A DNA stretch of 64,000 nucleotides from Hordeum vulgare subsp. vulgare (Eukaryota; Streptophyta; Magnoliopsida; Poales; Poaceae). The position numbers and the translations under genes are program-made. This document shows, in pieces, positions 43,040 to 54,040 of this stretch (the first letter of the stretch is position 1; each line of letters opens with the position of its first letter). The stretch lies in assembly GCF_904849725.1 (NCBI RefSeq), contig NC_058519.1:24969267-25033266 (forward strand). Reading direction: 5' to 3'. The notes under the pieces are model-generated. The model made no database searches and had not been told where the DNA came from. It was given only the letters and a program-made list of their open reading frames with translations.

Positions 43040-44167
43040 ATGGGGCGCCGCGGATCCGCGAGCGGGTGGCTCGGCTTCCTCGTCGCTCTTCTCGCCGTCT
43101 CTCCAGTCCCGTCGTGTGCGGCCGCTGAGGTGAAGACCAGCCCGACGGAGTGGAGCTTCCACCTCCCCCTGCCAACCGGCGTCACCGGCGCCGAGAGCCT
43201 GGCCTTCGACGCGCGCGGCCAGGGACCCTACACCGGCGTCTCCGACGGCCGCGTCCTCAAGTGGGGCGGCAGCGCCGTCGGCTGGACGACCTTCGCCCAC
43301 CACGCCAACTACAGGAAGTTCCCCATGTGCACCGAGCCCGTGGCGCCGTCGCAGGAGACGGAGAGCCTGTGCGGGCGGCCGCTGGGGCTCGCGTTCCACC
43401 GCAAGTCCGGCGACCTCTACATCGCCGACGCGTACAAGGGGCTCATGAGGGTCGGCCCCGATGGCGGCGATGCCGAGGTGCTCGCCACCAGTGCCGGCGG
43501 CGTCCCGTTCAACTTCGTCAACGGCATCGACATCGATCAGGCCACCGGCGATGTTTACTTCACCGACAGCAGCGTGACATATCCACGAAGGTACGTACCT
43601 ACAATGAGGACTGGTGTAATCGTATGTGCAATGTGCATGCTTAAATTCACGAAACTAATTAAAACTACCGATCCATATATATGCAGGTTTAATACGGAGA
43701 TCATGATGAACGCGGACGCAACGGGGAGGCTGCTAAAGTACGACGCGCGGACGAAGCAGGTGACGGTGCTCAATGCCGGCTTGCCGTACCCCAACGGCGT
43801 CGCGGTGAGCCACGACAGGACGTACGTCGTCGTCGCCCACACCGTACCATGCCAGGCGCACAGGTACTATCTCCAGGGACCAAAGGCTGGCCACTACGAG
43901 CTGCTCGCCGACCTGCCGGGCTACCCCGACAATGTGCGACGGGACGAGAAGGGCGGCTACTGGGTGGCGCTGAACCAGGAGAAGGGGCGCCTGGGCGTGA
44001 CCACGGCCCCCGTGAAGCACTTGGTCGGTGTCCGGCTCGACGGCGGTGGTGTGGAGGTCGAGGAGCTGACGGCGGCCAAGGGCGTGACCCTCAGCGAGGT
44101 GACCGAGAGGAAAGGACAGCTGTGGCTCGGCTCCGTGGAGCTCGATTATATCGGCCTAGTTGCCTAG
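43040..44167 (+). CDS. strictosidine-synthase-like protein (six-bladed propeller, secreted)
   Basis: Exons are 43040-43590 and 43687-44167, with GTACGT...TGCAG borders. The 96-bp intron is in frame and has no stop, so the unspliced sequence also reads open. The product has 343 residues, the usual size for plant SSL proteins. Residues 1-30 form a signal peptide (GWLGFLVALLAVSPVPSCAAA). Typical segments follow: GPYTGVSDGRVLKW, CGRPLGLAFH, GDLYIADAYKGLM, FVNGIDIDQATGDVYFTDSS, NADATGRLLKYD, and GLPYPNGVAVS. SSL proteins resemble the alkaloid enzyme in fold, but most plant members are thought to be hydrolase-like and have no proven Pictet-Spengler activity. An earlier ATG at 42,908 is in frame but would place the signal peptide inside, so 43,040 is preferred. 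Confidence 0.9.
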   Translation: MGRRGSASGWLGFLVALLAVSPVPSCAAAEVKTSPTEWSFHLPLPTGVTGAESLAFDARGQGPYTGVSDGRVLKWGGSAVGWTTFAHHANYRKFPMCTEPVAPSQETESLCGRPLGLAFHRKSGDLYIADAYKGLMRVGPDGGDAEVLATSAGGVPFNFVNGIDIDQATGDVYFTDSSVTYPRRYVPTMRTGVIVCAMCMLKFTKLIKTTDPYICRFNTEIMMNADATGRLLKYDARTKQVTVLNAGLPYPNGVAVSHDRTYVVVAHTVPCQAHRYYLQGPKAGHYELLADLPGYPDNVRRDEKGGYWVALNQEKGRLGVTTAPVKHLVGVRLDGGGVEVEELTAAKGVTLSEVTERKGQLWLGSVELDYIGLVA

Positions 44168-45256
44168 ATAGTTTGTTTACATTACCTATTACTGCTACTG
44201 GAGTAGTAGACACATTACGAGCAGTTTTTATTAGTAGAAGATTGTCATAATATGGACAGTTATGTAGCTTAATTCGTTGGTGGATGTAATTGCGTTTTTA
44301 ATATCGATTTTGCTAAAACACATTCAGATGTAAGATAAGTATTGCACATCTAAGTCCAATATCTTTGATCTTACATAGAGATTCGGGTGGGCATTTTATT
44401 TTTTTATTTTTATGCTTGATTTAATTATTTAGATGTGAATAACTATGTCACACATTTATATATGTCCTAGACACACTCATATAGTTCAAAAAACAACATT
44501 TCATTTTTTAAGTTTTCTTTGCCCCAAGTCTTTGGGTGGATTTTTCTTTTCATGGGAGACGATGACAATGCACATATGATGCCACAGTGTGTGTGCACGC
44601 TAAGCTTTATACCATAGTTTAATAAACCGAACCGATGATCGAACCGACGAGGCCGTGGGTTCAAGTCACACATAATTTCAAATACAGGAAATAGAACAAT
44701 TAAAAAAAGAGTAAATGTGGCATTCATGGCGCGCTCACAAATTCTATTACTCCCTCCGATCCATATCACTTATCATTCTTATTGGTTGAACAAAGATTGT
44801 GTTATGTGGATGCACCCAATGACAAGAGACTTTCCCGCCTCCACTTGCTGAAGTGAATACCATGTATGCATCCAATCCATAGCTATGTGGATAATAACCT
44901 AGTAAAAGGTTCAAAATCGCAGTTTTCATACAAATTAAACCATACCACATATATATGACGCCACCCCACGTTGAGGCATAGGTGGCACATTTACACCTGT
45001 AAACCAATTTCCAAACGACCAAACATACTATATCAAGATTTGAGAATGATAACCGGCTTCCCTGGTCAATTTCCAAACATATTAGATATACATGTTTTCG
45101 GGGAAATATTTAAAACCATGTAAACCAACTGCCACAAAAGGCATGCGATGAATAAGCATTGGATCATCTCATGTTCATCGCAATAACAACACTTCTCCAG
45201 TTTTAGTACATGCAGAGACACGGTGTGATGACAGAGCGGTTGGATAGGACATCAAG
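44168..45256. other. AT-rich intergenic DNA with MITE remnants
   Basis: No gene. 44,305-44,475 is a repeat also found inverted at 59,008-59,182 (shared TTTTGCTAAAACACAT and AAGTATTGCACATCTA). A Stowaway-like left end (CTCCCTCCGATCCATATCAC) lies at 44,751 without a recognised right end. 45,125-45,277 is the start of the block duplicated at 56.3 kb. Confidence 0.6.
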
Positions 45257-45382
45257 GTGTATGTAGCATATATATACAATTTCGAAAAGATTCCTATGCA
45301 GTGACCTAGAGTTGCTGCTTGCCTTAAATCAAAACTCTATACGCGATCCGATGAAAGGAAAATCAGTGATTTCTTATGGGCG

Positions 45383-45921
45383 ATGTCAAAGGATCCACAT
45401 GTGGAAATGGTTGAGCGAGTCCCCAAAAAGTGGGCACCATCTGCTATGGGCTGGACAAAATTGAGTACTAATGGATCATGGATAGTAGATGGTCGCGCTG
45501 GTGCAGGTATGATCTTGAAGGATCTTCTAGGCAACATATTATACTCGTCTTGCAGGGTTCTGTTCTCTTGCCGTGACGCTCTAGGAGCGGAACTTTGTGC
45601 TTGTATGGGACGGTCTCTCACTGGCAATTCAACATACTGATTTACCAATTCAGATTGAGATGGACTCACTCTCGGCAGTGAACATGGTAAATTATGAAGG
45701 CACTGATAGATCGGTTTTTGCTTCTGCGATTGAGGAAATTAAGTACTTGAGGTCTCTGCGGATGACGACCATCTCTCATGTTTTCTCGTGACCTGAATGT
45801 GGTCGGTGATTTTCTAGCAAAATTTGCTAGTTCTAAGGGGATAACAGTAAGGTGGCTGGGGTCTGGTATCCCTGAGGTAGTTGAACTTTGTAAGAAAGAT
45901 TGTATTCTGGACGTCCCTTAA
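45383..45921 (+). pseudogene. LINE RNase H-like domain (RVT_3 type), frameshifted
   Basis: Segments read NGSWIVDGRAGAGMILKD, DALGAELCACM, then in a second frame GLSLAIQHTDLP and IEMDSLSAVNMV, then in a third frame FSRDLNVVGDFLAKFA to a stop at about 45,921. This is the plant-type RNase H that ends many plant LINE ORF2 proteins. Frameshifts lie near 45,605 and 45,780, and the first catalytic Asp seems to be Asn (STNGSW). Confidence 0.78.
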
Positions 45922-46489
45922 GTAATATCTATTATTAAAGGGGAATCTGTTGTCGTGGTTCGACCACCTCTAGCTCCCCACCTCTCATACGGTTAACCAT
46001 CCCGCGATGGGCCAACTCATGTACGATCCCCTCCTTCACTAGGAAAAACCACATCCCACGAAGGCACGAACACATGTTGCGTCACCCGCTACACCACCCC
46101 CTCGCTCCTGGTCTCATCCCTCTCCCGACAAAACTCACCGCCGCCTCTGCTCCTCGCTTTCATCTGACGGGGACGGGTGCTCTCTCCCTTGATCCCATCC
46201 CTCTTCGTCCACGCGTGCTTGCCTCCGGCCACCTCCGCCGTGAGCCTTCCTCTATCTCCTCTCCATCTCCCTCTCTTCCCTCCTCCACAAGCCCATCGCA
46301 TGCGTGCTTGCCTTCCGCACCAATCGTGGCAGCCGCGGGTTGCCATGGGGAAGGAGCATGGCGGTGCACACGAGGTATAGGAGAGAACATGGGTGAGCTC
46401 CAACACGATGTGAGGAAGAAGGGGGTTACGGGTCGGATATGACGGATGGTAGGTCAGAGCTCGATCTCGAGACCATGATAGGGAAGGTG

Positions 46490-46720
46490 AGGAGGAGGTG
46501 AGGGAGTGCAGCAAATGATGACGTGGATGAAAGGAGAGCAGTGGCCGGTGGCGCAGATGAAGGCGAGGAGGAGGAGAGGGAGTGGAGCAGACGGTGGCGT
46601 GGATGAAAGGAGAGCAGTGGCAGGACGGAGATGAAGGCAAGGATGAGGCGAGGGAGTGGAGCAGAGGGCGGCGTGGATGAAACGAGAGCAGTGCCCGGCG
46701 GAGCAGATGAAGGCGAGGAG
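46490..46720. repeat. 75-bp GC-rich minisatellite, about 3 copies
   Basis: GGGAGTG(G/C)AGCA..., GTGGATGAAA(G/C)GAGAGCAGTG and AGATGAAGGC(G/A)A recur three times within the Helitron. The long frames on both strands here are repeats of this unit. Confidence 0.85.
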
Positions 46721-46999
46721 AAGCCGGTGTCCTGGATAAAGGGAGAGAGCGCCGCCGGCTTCGGGGACGCACATATGGGAAAGAGTTCGTTCATTGGTAA
46801 AGGGAGGTGAGAGCACGAAGCTAGGAGGCGGCTTGGCTCGGCCCAGCCATGGAGCTGGCATTGCAGACTCCCCGCTAACCTCCTTGGCAAGGCATGTTGC
46901 GCCTGTAGGTATTTTTTATATCCTCCCCGCCTCTTGTTCTCACCTTGCTTCATGTACTCTGTGTTATTTCACTAATCTTTGTGTCACAAATATACCTGA

Positions 47000-48672
47000 A
47001 TTGGTACTTGCAGTGGTTGGCTGCTTCCACAAAGCGTGCGACTGTAGCAAGATGCAATTCTCGATAAATCGCTATTAGGTGCTCTCTTCTCTGTCAGTGT
47101 TTTGTTTTTTTGGTTTTGATTTCCTAATATTTAGTTTATCTAAACACTACAATCTGTCAGATCTGAGAGAGAAGATGAACAGAAGAACCGAGTAGAAGAA
47201 TTTGGTGAAGAACAAGGTGACTCTCCCTCTCTCTTATGCGAACACGGTTTATTTTAATGTTATATATTGTGCTAATGTAAACATGAGTTGAGTGTATTGA
47301 TCTAAATGTATTGTAAAAATGGTCTGGTTGCGGAACATTTGGTAGACAATTTTTTTGTATTCAACCTGGAACAAGTTTGTTAAGATATTCCTGTAAATGG
47401 TCTGTATAGTTTGTTTTTTATTAAGCAAACATGTGGTTGTATAGTTATCGGAATTGAGAGGTCCTGCGACAGCATCAAGATAGTTTTCTTTATTGCCTGA
47501 TGTACAAATTAACTTTACCAAACAGAATAAAGATAGCTACGAAGAAGAGCATATAATTAAAATACTGGTATGATGTCTACACTGTTGTCCTCATATATCC
47601 ACTATTTATGTCAATCAAGTAGACACAGTTTTGGTTTTATGTGCTGATATGCTCTGCAATTTAGTAACAATCATCTTGCATAATGCAGACTAACATGGGA
47701 ACGAAGGACAATGATCTTCCTGAACGTTTAATGGTTTGAACCCTCCCTCCCATTTTTGTTCTTGGCACCATGAACTGAAGTGTGCTCTTGACATGTCCGC
47801 AAACTTATGTAATTGAACTTTTGTGTTGCCACTGCGGCTGTTATTCATTCTGATATGCAATCTAATATTGGTGTTGGCTGGCTGCGTTGTTACACCGTTC
47901 TGTGTTTTGCTCATAAATATTTGTTGGTACTTTGGAATATGTTGTTACTTGCTTAGTTGCTGGATTGAGAAACATGAATCTGCGATTGTTTTGATTTATC
48001 CCATATGTGTGCAGACACGGCTTAGTTGCTGGATAGAAATATAATTTTTGTATGGTTATTTGTTGTCTGATTTGTTCAAACAGGGTGAAAGCCTTAAATT
48101 GCTGACATATGCTGTTATGATCATCAGATTGTTTGCTGCATTCTGAGTCTATGGTGTTGCATAGAGGAATGCAACTCATATATATGGTCCTTTTCTTCTT
48201 AGGCTATCATATTGGTTGTGTTGATTGTTCTATTTTATTCCTTATGAATAATTCCTAAGCGCACTTTGGTTATCTTTCTCGAGGGAAATAATGCTAATGT
48301 TGCACCTATTGTTCCATCACTATTGGGACTAAGTGGATTTGTTCCTCCTGGGCAGATGGCTAGGATGTATTCTTATATGCTGCAACCTCAAGGTATTCCT
48401 CGGTCTTTATCCTTGCTCAACTCTGGTCTTCCTCAGTTTGGTACTTTTCAGCCTACAATCCAACCTATCTTACACTAGCCTGATCAACATGTAATTTATT
48501 ATACTCACAAGCATTTCATTTATTTTATCATCCATGCAGAGATGGCATAGTGGAGCAACATTATGTCAGGTTTAGGGAAGACAAACCCTTCGCTTTGTAG
48601 AAAATTTGCACCATAGTTATGGTACACCAGCTGGAAAGAAATTATTGGACACATGCCTCAGTTCATTTGAAA
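47000..48672 (+). other. unassigned spliced-looking fragments inside the Helitron
   Basis: AT-rich DNA with short coding-like islands, for example 48,266-48,478 (VAPIVPSLLGLSGFVPP, YSYMLQPQGIPRSLSLL, ending in a stop). This island has plant-like codons, but I do not recognise the family. It is probably a captured exon. Confidence 0.3.
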
Positions 48673-48680
48673 ATATAAAT

Positions 48681-48797
48681 GTCGAAGGGGGTGCTAGGCA
48701 GAACCAGGCCATCCACGTCATCTATGAATAGTTGAACTTATAAAGGTCGAAGGGGGTGCTATGCAGAACCAAGTCATCCACATCATCTATGAATAGT
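48681..48797. repeat. 65-bp direct duplication
   Basis: GTCGAAGGGGGTGCTA(G/T)GCA...ATCTATGAATAGT occurs at 48,681 and 48,746. Confidence 0.92.
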
Positions 48798-49008
48798 GCA
48801 AAGAAAAAGCGGGCAGCGAGCGAGTGGGGAGCATGGGCGAGGCCCCAGTTCAATTGACCCGGCCTCAACAGGAGGAGCTCGAGCCGAAGCCAAGGAGCTT
48901 GGCCTTGATCCGGACTCGGCGGGAGGAGTAGAGCAGCAGGCACGCACACCAGCCGACGCGCCTGTGAGTTTCTCTCTCTAATCCCCTTTACCTTCTTGCC
49001 CGTGCTAC

Positions 49009-49050
49009 ACAAAGAGAGAGAGGGAGAGGGGGGGGAGAGAGAGAGAGAGT
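49009..49050. repeat. (GA)n microsatellite
   Basis: GAGAGAGAGGGAGAGG followed by (GA) repeats. Confidence 0.95.
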
Positions 49051-49059
49051 ATGTATTCA

Positions 49060-50394
49060 TCATGAGCTACCACACAAATGAAAATTCAAATCCATCTTCC
49101 ATTGTATAAGAAAGGTTCAGAAAGTGTTGTCATGAATTTCATATATCTCTATACATGCTCCTGCTAGGTTGTTGTTGTTAGATATGTTTGCACCAATTTT
49201 GTATTGAACAGTGAATGCGGGTGGGGGCTGGAGGTTGATCTGCTGTGTATGGAAGCGGGAAGCATGGGAGGCGTGTGCCGTGTGGGCGGCTCGCTATGAA
49301 GACTGGCCTGGAGGCCGTGGACTGAATGACACACGTGAGTGGCTGTACCATTCCGTTGGAATATAAATGCAGTATCTAGGCCCTTCGGACCGTTTCCTAT
49401 TCAAAGGTGATGCTTTCTTTTCCTACCATTAGTTTGAAGTTTTTTTTTATTATGTATCTCCTCAACCTAATAGATCATGCATTAAGGGGTGCCTGTTCAA
49501 CAATCTGTTATGTAGCACCCTGTTTTTCTTTTCACTGAAAAGTTTTACCTGCATCAAAATATTTCATTTTTGATCCTTTTCCTAATCAGAATAAATTATC
49601 TCAACAAAATGTAAAATCTCCCTTTCCATGACTTGATTTTTCATAAAAAAATATTTGATAAGAAAAATGTTAACTTTATTTACACGTATGTCTGGGAGGT
49701 GAAATGTAGCTTTGAGAGTGTGAGCTTACGAGGATAGTGGAGTGCAACTGTTATAGCTAAAAGGTGAAGCCTTGGGGGTGGTGTTGCTCCTCATCGTCAC
49801 CAAATATAAGTGGTGTTCCAATGTATTTTGTCATTCTCATGTAACCCTCACCTCCAGTACTGTATATTATATATAGGTGCTGCTAATCATTGTCAAACCA
49901 CATCCACAACGCCAAGAATTCTTAAAGTTTGAGAAGCAAATCAAATAAAGTGAACCAAAAAAAGACAAGCACGAGGAAGTAGGATGTGCACACAATGATA
50001 TGATGGGGATATCTAGGAAGTGATTATGGTGGACATTTGGAGTGGAGATGGGTCGACTGATGGACGGAGGTGAGAGATGTGAAGACGAGATGAGATGAAA
50101 AACTCGTGTGTGCATGCCTTGTGAAATAAAAATACCATTTAATTATAGATTTTATTTTTGCTGTTTGAACAAATTAGAGAGTTTGTTCTGTTGAATTAAT
50201 TGGTAGGTAACACAAATAGAAAAACAACAATGATATACATACACTGTCGTAGAATTATCTTTGACATTGGTCCGGTGTTGGATTGTAGTCCATAAGAAGC
50301 ACTCATCTAAAATACCCAATTTCATGTTATCACCATGTTAAAGTTATAGTTTCACGTTATATTTTGTGTCCCTTGACAACGCACGGTCATTCCA
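49060..50394. other. Helitron interior, no gene seen
   Basis: AT-rich sequence without a supported coding region or strong repeat. Confidence 0.5.
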
Positions 50395-50447
50395 CTAGTA
50401 AAATTTTACTAGCCGTAAAAAAAGGGTGTATGTAGTAGCATATATAT

Positions 50448-50950
50448 TGACGTCAATGTCCTGTTATCACAATCACAAATGAGTAAACAGTTGGTGTAAA
50501 ATTTCCTTCCTTTGCTCCCGTTGGAAATTTCCTATTTTCACACGGCCCAGTCGTTCTTTTCTTCTTCTTGTTTTCTGCGTTCAGTCAAAGACGTTTCCTC
50601 TCGGAAAAACAATGCCCGGTCGTGCCAAAAAACCTTTATGTGACGGGATATGCATGCGTCCTCCTGGAAGAGACGCGGCCGGGTGGCCTGAGCGGCCATG
50701 GAGCTGGCCACGGTCGGTCTCGCACTCCCACTTCTCATCTATATGGTCACGGGCTACTAATATGTGGAGGAACAACGAGACACGATCGCGCAACCATCAC
50801 CGATCACCTGAAAGCAAGCAGGAATCTCGATCGGAATACGCCGCCACCGTTCATGAGTCATGATTCAATCCCTCCCACCTCTGACGTTTTCTGCTGACTG
50901 AAAATGTTGACGCGTGTAGATGCATGTGCAGCGACACTTCCTGGTATCGA
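50448..50950 (+). promoter_or_regulatory. P450 upstream region, duplicated at 56.4-56.9 kb
   Basis: The stretch from TTCAGTCAAA through AAAACAATGCCC, GGCCACGGTCGGTCT, GACACGATCGC, CCGATCACCTGAAAGCA and GAAAATGTT-ACGCGT to GACACTTCCT matches 56,410-56,855 in the same order. Conservation of several short blocks would fit promoter elements, but may be simple shared ancestry. Confidence 0.7.
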
Positions 50951-51055
50951 TCCATTCTCATCCGAGAAGACGACGACACGGTAACCAGCAAACTTGCCGT
51001 GCAAACATGCATGCTCTCATGCCGACATCACTTGCTTGGTCCGTGCCGCTTGCGT

Positions 51056-51066
51056 GTATATATATG
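51056..51066 (+). promoter_or_regulatory. TATA box of the P450 gene
   Basis: GTATATATATG about 70 bp before the start codon, followed by a C-rich leader. Confidence 0.75.
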
Positions 51067-51130
51067 TAGTGCAGTCGACGATCCCAACTCCCCAGTGCCA
51101 GCAGCTCAAGAAAGTAACACGTACGCCGCC

Positions 51131-54040
51131 ATGGCCATGGAGCAAGCAATTTACCTCGTCTTGGCTTTGTTACTCCCCCTCCTACTCCTCAAGCTCGTCA
51201 GCAACCGTGGCAGCAGCGGGGCTGCAGGCCAGAGGCTGCCGCCTGGCCCCTGGCGGCTGCCGGTCATCGGCAGCCTGCACCACCTCGCCGGCAAGCCGCT
51301 GGTCCACCGCGCCTTCGCGGACATCGCGCGCCGGCTGGGCGACGCGCCGCTCGTGTACCTCAAGCTCGGCGAGGTGCCGGTGGTGGTGGCCTCGTCCGCG
51401 GAGGCCGCGCGGGAGGTGATGAAGACGCAGGACGTCACGTTCGCGACGCGGCCGTGGAGCCCCACCACCAAGATCCTCATGTCCGACGGGGTCGGGGTGG
51501 CGTTCGCGCCCTACGGCGCGCACTGGCGCCAGCTCCGCAAGATCTGCATCATGGAGCTGCTCAGCGCCCGCCGGGTGCAGTCGTTCCGCCACGTCCGGGA
51601 GGAGGAGGCCGGGCGCCTCGTCGCCGCCATCGCAGCGGCGGGTTCCGGCGAGCCCGTCAACGTCAGCGAGCGGCTCGCCGTGCTCATCGCGGACATGACG
51701 GTGCGCGCCATGATCGGGGACAGGTTCAGCAGGCGGGAAGAGTTTTTGGAGGTGCTCCAGCAGGGGGTGAGGATCCTCTCCGGGTTCAACCTCGGCGACC
51801 TGTTTCCCTCCTCCTGGCTCGCCGGCTTCGTCAGCGGCACCGCCCGAGAGGCGTGGGAGAATCACACCAGGAGCTTCGAGCTCATCGAGTGCGCCATCAA
51901 GCAGCACGAGGAGGTGAAGGCCGGGAAGGAGGGGGAGCAGGAGGACCTATTGGACGTGCTCCTCAGGATACAGAAAGAAGGCGGCCACGACGTGCCTTTT
52001 ACCATGGGAGCCATCAAGTGTCTATTAGTGGTAAGCTGCCGCCCGGCTAACTAATTTATTTTCAATCATTAACTAATTAATTTTAGTTCTTAATAACTAC
52101 TCCCTTCACGTTTTTAAATAGCATAAGTCTTTTGGATGGTTTCATTAAAGAACTACATACAAAATAAAATAAGCAAATACAAAGTCTAAAATATTATATA
52201 GTCCCTAGTGAAATCTTTAAAAAATAAATGGGAAATTCTATCAAGAAGCGCCCGATCTTCGACATCCCGTGCGGCCGCTCTCTTCGTCATGCATGCATGC
52301 ATGCATGCAATGATGTCATCAGATTTGTTTTAAATGATTGAAATTCAAAAACTTTTATCTCTTCAACCGTTAATTCGATCGATGATCCGTTTTCGTCGTT
52401 GACTTTGTTTTGACGAAATCTTCAAAACTAGATCTCATGTCGATATGTTTCGACAAATTTTTGTTTCTCGTACTTACCACATTTATTGCACTTATTTGTC
52501 ATATTAGTAAGTACTTACTTGTCTGATAAAAAATAACTTAATCGCTAAATTTTTGAAAATTACGTATGAATATGACATCTCGACATAACCAAAATGGCAA
52601 GCACAAACAACTTTTTTAGGCGATTACACGCAAAATTATGACAACTCAACATATTTAAAACCGATAACCATAAAAAATATTTGTTGGTCATCGTTTGTAA
52701 ATATGACAACTCAACATAGTTAAACTAACAAGCACATAAAATAGTTTTCTGGTAAAGTCGTATGTAAATATGACAAGTTAGCATATTTAAATTGGCAAAC
52801 ACAGCTTATGACATGCTTTTATATCATATATAATAAAAACTGCTACAAGGCTTTGTACGAAACAACATCAAAAAGTGTCAATTAAGTTATTTTTTTCTGG
52901 CAAGTAAGTGATTAATAATATGACAAGGAGGTCAAAGAATGTGGCAAGTATGAACGGAAAAAAAATAGTTGACGGAACATGTCAACATGGGATCTAGTTT
53001 CGAAAAACTCATCGCGAGAAAGTCAATGGTGAAAGCGGATCATCGATTGAATTAACGGTTTTGTAAATAAAACTTTTTGAATTTTCAAACATCAAAGGGA
53101 ATCTTGATGACATCATTGCAGTTTCTATTATACGATATCATTGCATGCATGCATGCATGAGAGAGATACTCCAGGCACACTAATTTTGCATTAGATGAGT
53201 GATTAATTGGGTGTTAATTTTTGCATTGGAAGATGATTAACCAAGCCGCCGCACCTGCGTCTTGCGGTGCGGCGCCGCTCTCTAGTGTTGTCCAAAATAA
53301 ATTATATTTAGGAACGAAGAGAGTACCATTTTCTTTTGGAATTACTTATCATGTAAATAGATAAAAATGAATGTACCTAAAAAAACTGTAATACAACTAA
53401 TTACATTCATTCTCTTTAAATCTGTATGTAGGACCTGTTTAGTGCTGGGAGCGAGACGTCGGCGACGACGCTCGCCTGGGCCATGTCGGAGCTGATGAGG
53501 AACCCGGGCGCCATGGCAAAAGCACAAGCCGAAGTACGTAACAACCTACAAGGGAAGCCAAGGGTGACCGAGGACGACCTGGCCGACCTCAAGTACATGA
53601 GGCTGGTCATCAAGGAGACGCTCCGGCTGCACACGTCGGTGCCGCTGCTGCTGCCGCGGGAGCCCACCGAGGCGTGCAAGGTCCTCGGGTACGACGTGCC
53701 CAAGGGCACCACCGTGTTCGTGAACGCGTGGGCGATCTGCAGGGACCCCAAGCACTGGGACGCCGCGGAGGAGTTCAGGCCGGAGCGGTTCGAGTCCGGC
53801 GAAGTGGACTTCAAGGGGACCAACTTCGAGTACACGCCGTTCGGGGCGGGCCGGAGGATCTGCCCCGGGATGCTGTTCGCGCACGCTAGCATGGAGCTCG
53901 CCCTCGCCTCCCTTCTCTACCACTTCGACTGGGAGCTTCCCGCCGGAGGGGAGTTGGACATGGAGGAGGAGATGGGCATCGCCGTCGGCCGGAAGAACGA
54001 CCTCTACCTACATGCCAAAGTCGTTGTGCCGGTTAATTGA
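51131..54040 (+). CDS. cytochrome P450, CYP71 clan
   Basis: Exons are 51131-52030 and 53432-54040, giving 502 residues. The intron of 1,401 bp is GT-AG and phase 0. The ATG at 51,131 begins a membrane anchor ([17 protein letters not shown]), followed by the Pro hinge [12 protein letters not shown]. The signatures are complete: helix [11 protein letters not shown]-helix ETLR, EFRPERF, and the haem loop [10 protein letters not shown] with the Cys ligand. Such enzymes sit on the ER and oxidise small molecules with an NADPH-P450 reductase; grass CYP71-clan members mostly act in specialised metabolism (terpenoids, benzoxazinoids and others). The precise family and substrate cannot be told here; CYP71 or CYP99 are the best guesses. 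The intron splits the gene just before helix I and is inflated by nested MITEs. Confidence 0.93.
52100..53323. mobile_element. Stowaway MITE in the P450 intron, split by a later insertion
   Basis: The left part 52,100-52,229 (CTCCCTTCACGTTTTTAAAT...) and the right part 53,294-53,323 (...TTTAGGAACGAAGAGAG), flanked by TA at 52,098 and 53,324, form one Stowaway element after removal of the inner insertion. Confidence 0.82.
52230..53293. mobile_element. Mutator-type foldback MITE (1,064 bp) inside the Stowaway
   Basis: A perfect 9-bp duplication AAAATAAAT lies at 52,221-52,229 and 53,294-53,302, which fits Mutator-like elements. Long imperfect inverted arms (about 52,290-52,555 and 52,880-53,160) share CCGTTAATTCGATCGATGAT, TGCCACAT-type and GATGTCATCA words. 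ATGC-repeat runs sit at both arm ends. The centre has about three 80-bp repeats around ATATGACAACTCAACATA. No coding region. Confidence 0.82.

Larger units (their letters stand above)
45928..50398 (+). mobile_element. non-autonomous Helitron candidate (4.5 kb)
   Basis: The 5' end TCTATTATTAAAGGGGAATC after an A, and the 3' end CATTCCACTAG before a T, fit Helitron rules (TC...CTRR, insertion between A and T). A degenerate hairpin region CCCTTGACAACGCACGGT lies 8 bp before the end, resembling the grass Helitron CCCGTTGCAACGCACGGG. The two flanks, 45,927 and 50,399, join to restore a continuous LINE 3' end. No Rep/helicase was seen. The interior holds GC-rich and spliced-looking fragments that may be captured genes. 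Confidence 0.65.
45278..50424 (+). mobile_element. 5'-truncated LINE, interrupted by a Helitron
   Basis: It is flanked by GGTGTATGTAGCATATATAT (45,257-45,277) and the same sequence with an extra TAG (50,425-50,447), a LINE-length target duplication of about 20 bp. The left part, 45,278-45,927, holds the RNase H end of the LINE. The right part, 50,399-50,424, ends in GTAAAAAAAG, the expected A-rich tail. The LINE itself is only about 680 bp. The paralogous block at 56.26-56.86 kb lacks it. Confidence 0.8.

Noticed and set aside
44749..45076. A 109-residue minus-strand frame
   Set aside because: It starts in a Stowaway-like end, has no domain, and lies in AT-rich repeat DNA.
51182..51907. Antisense frames over P450 exon 1
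   Set aside because: GC-rich third positions open the antisense; the sense frame carries all P450 motifs.
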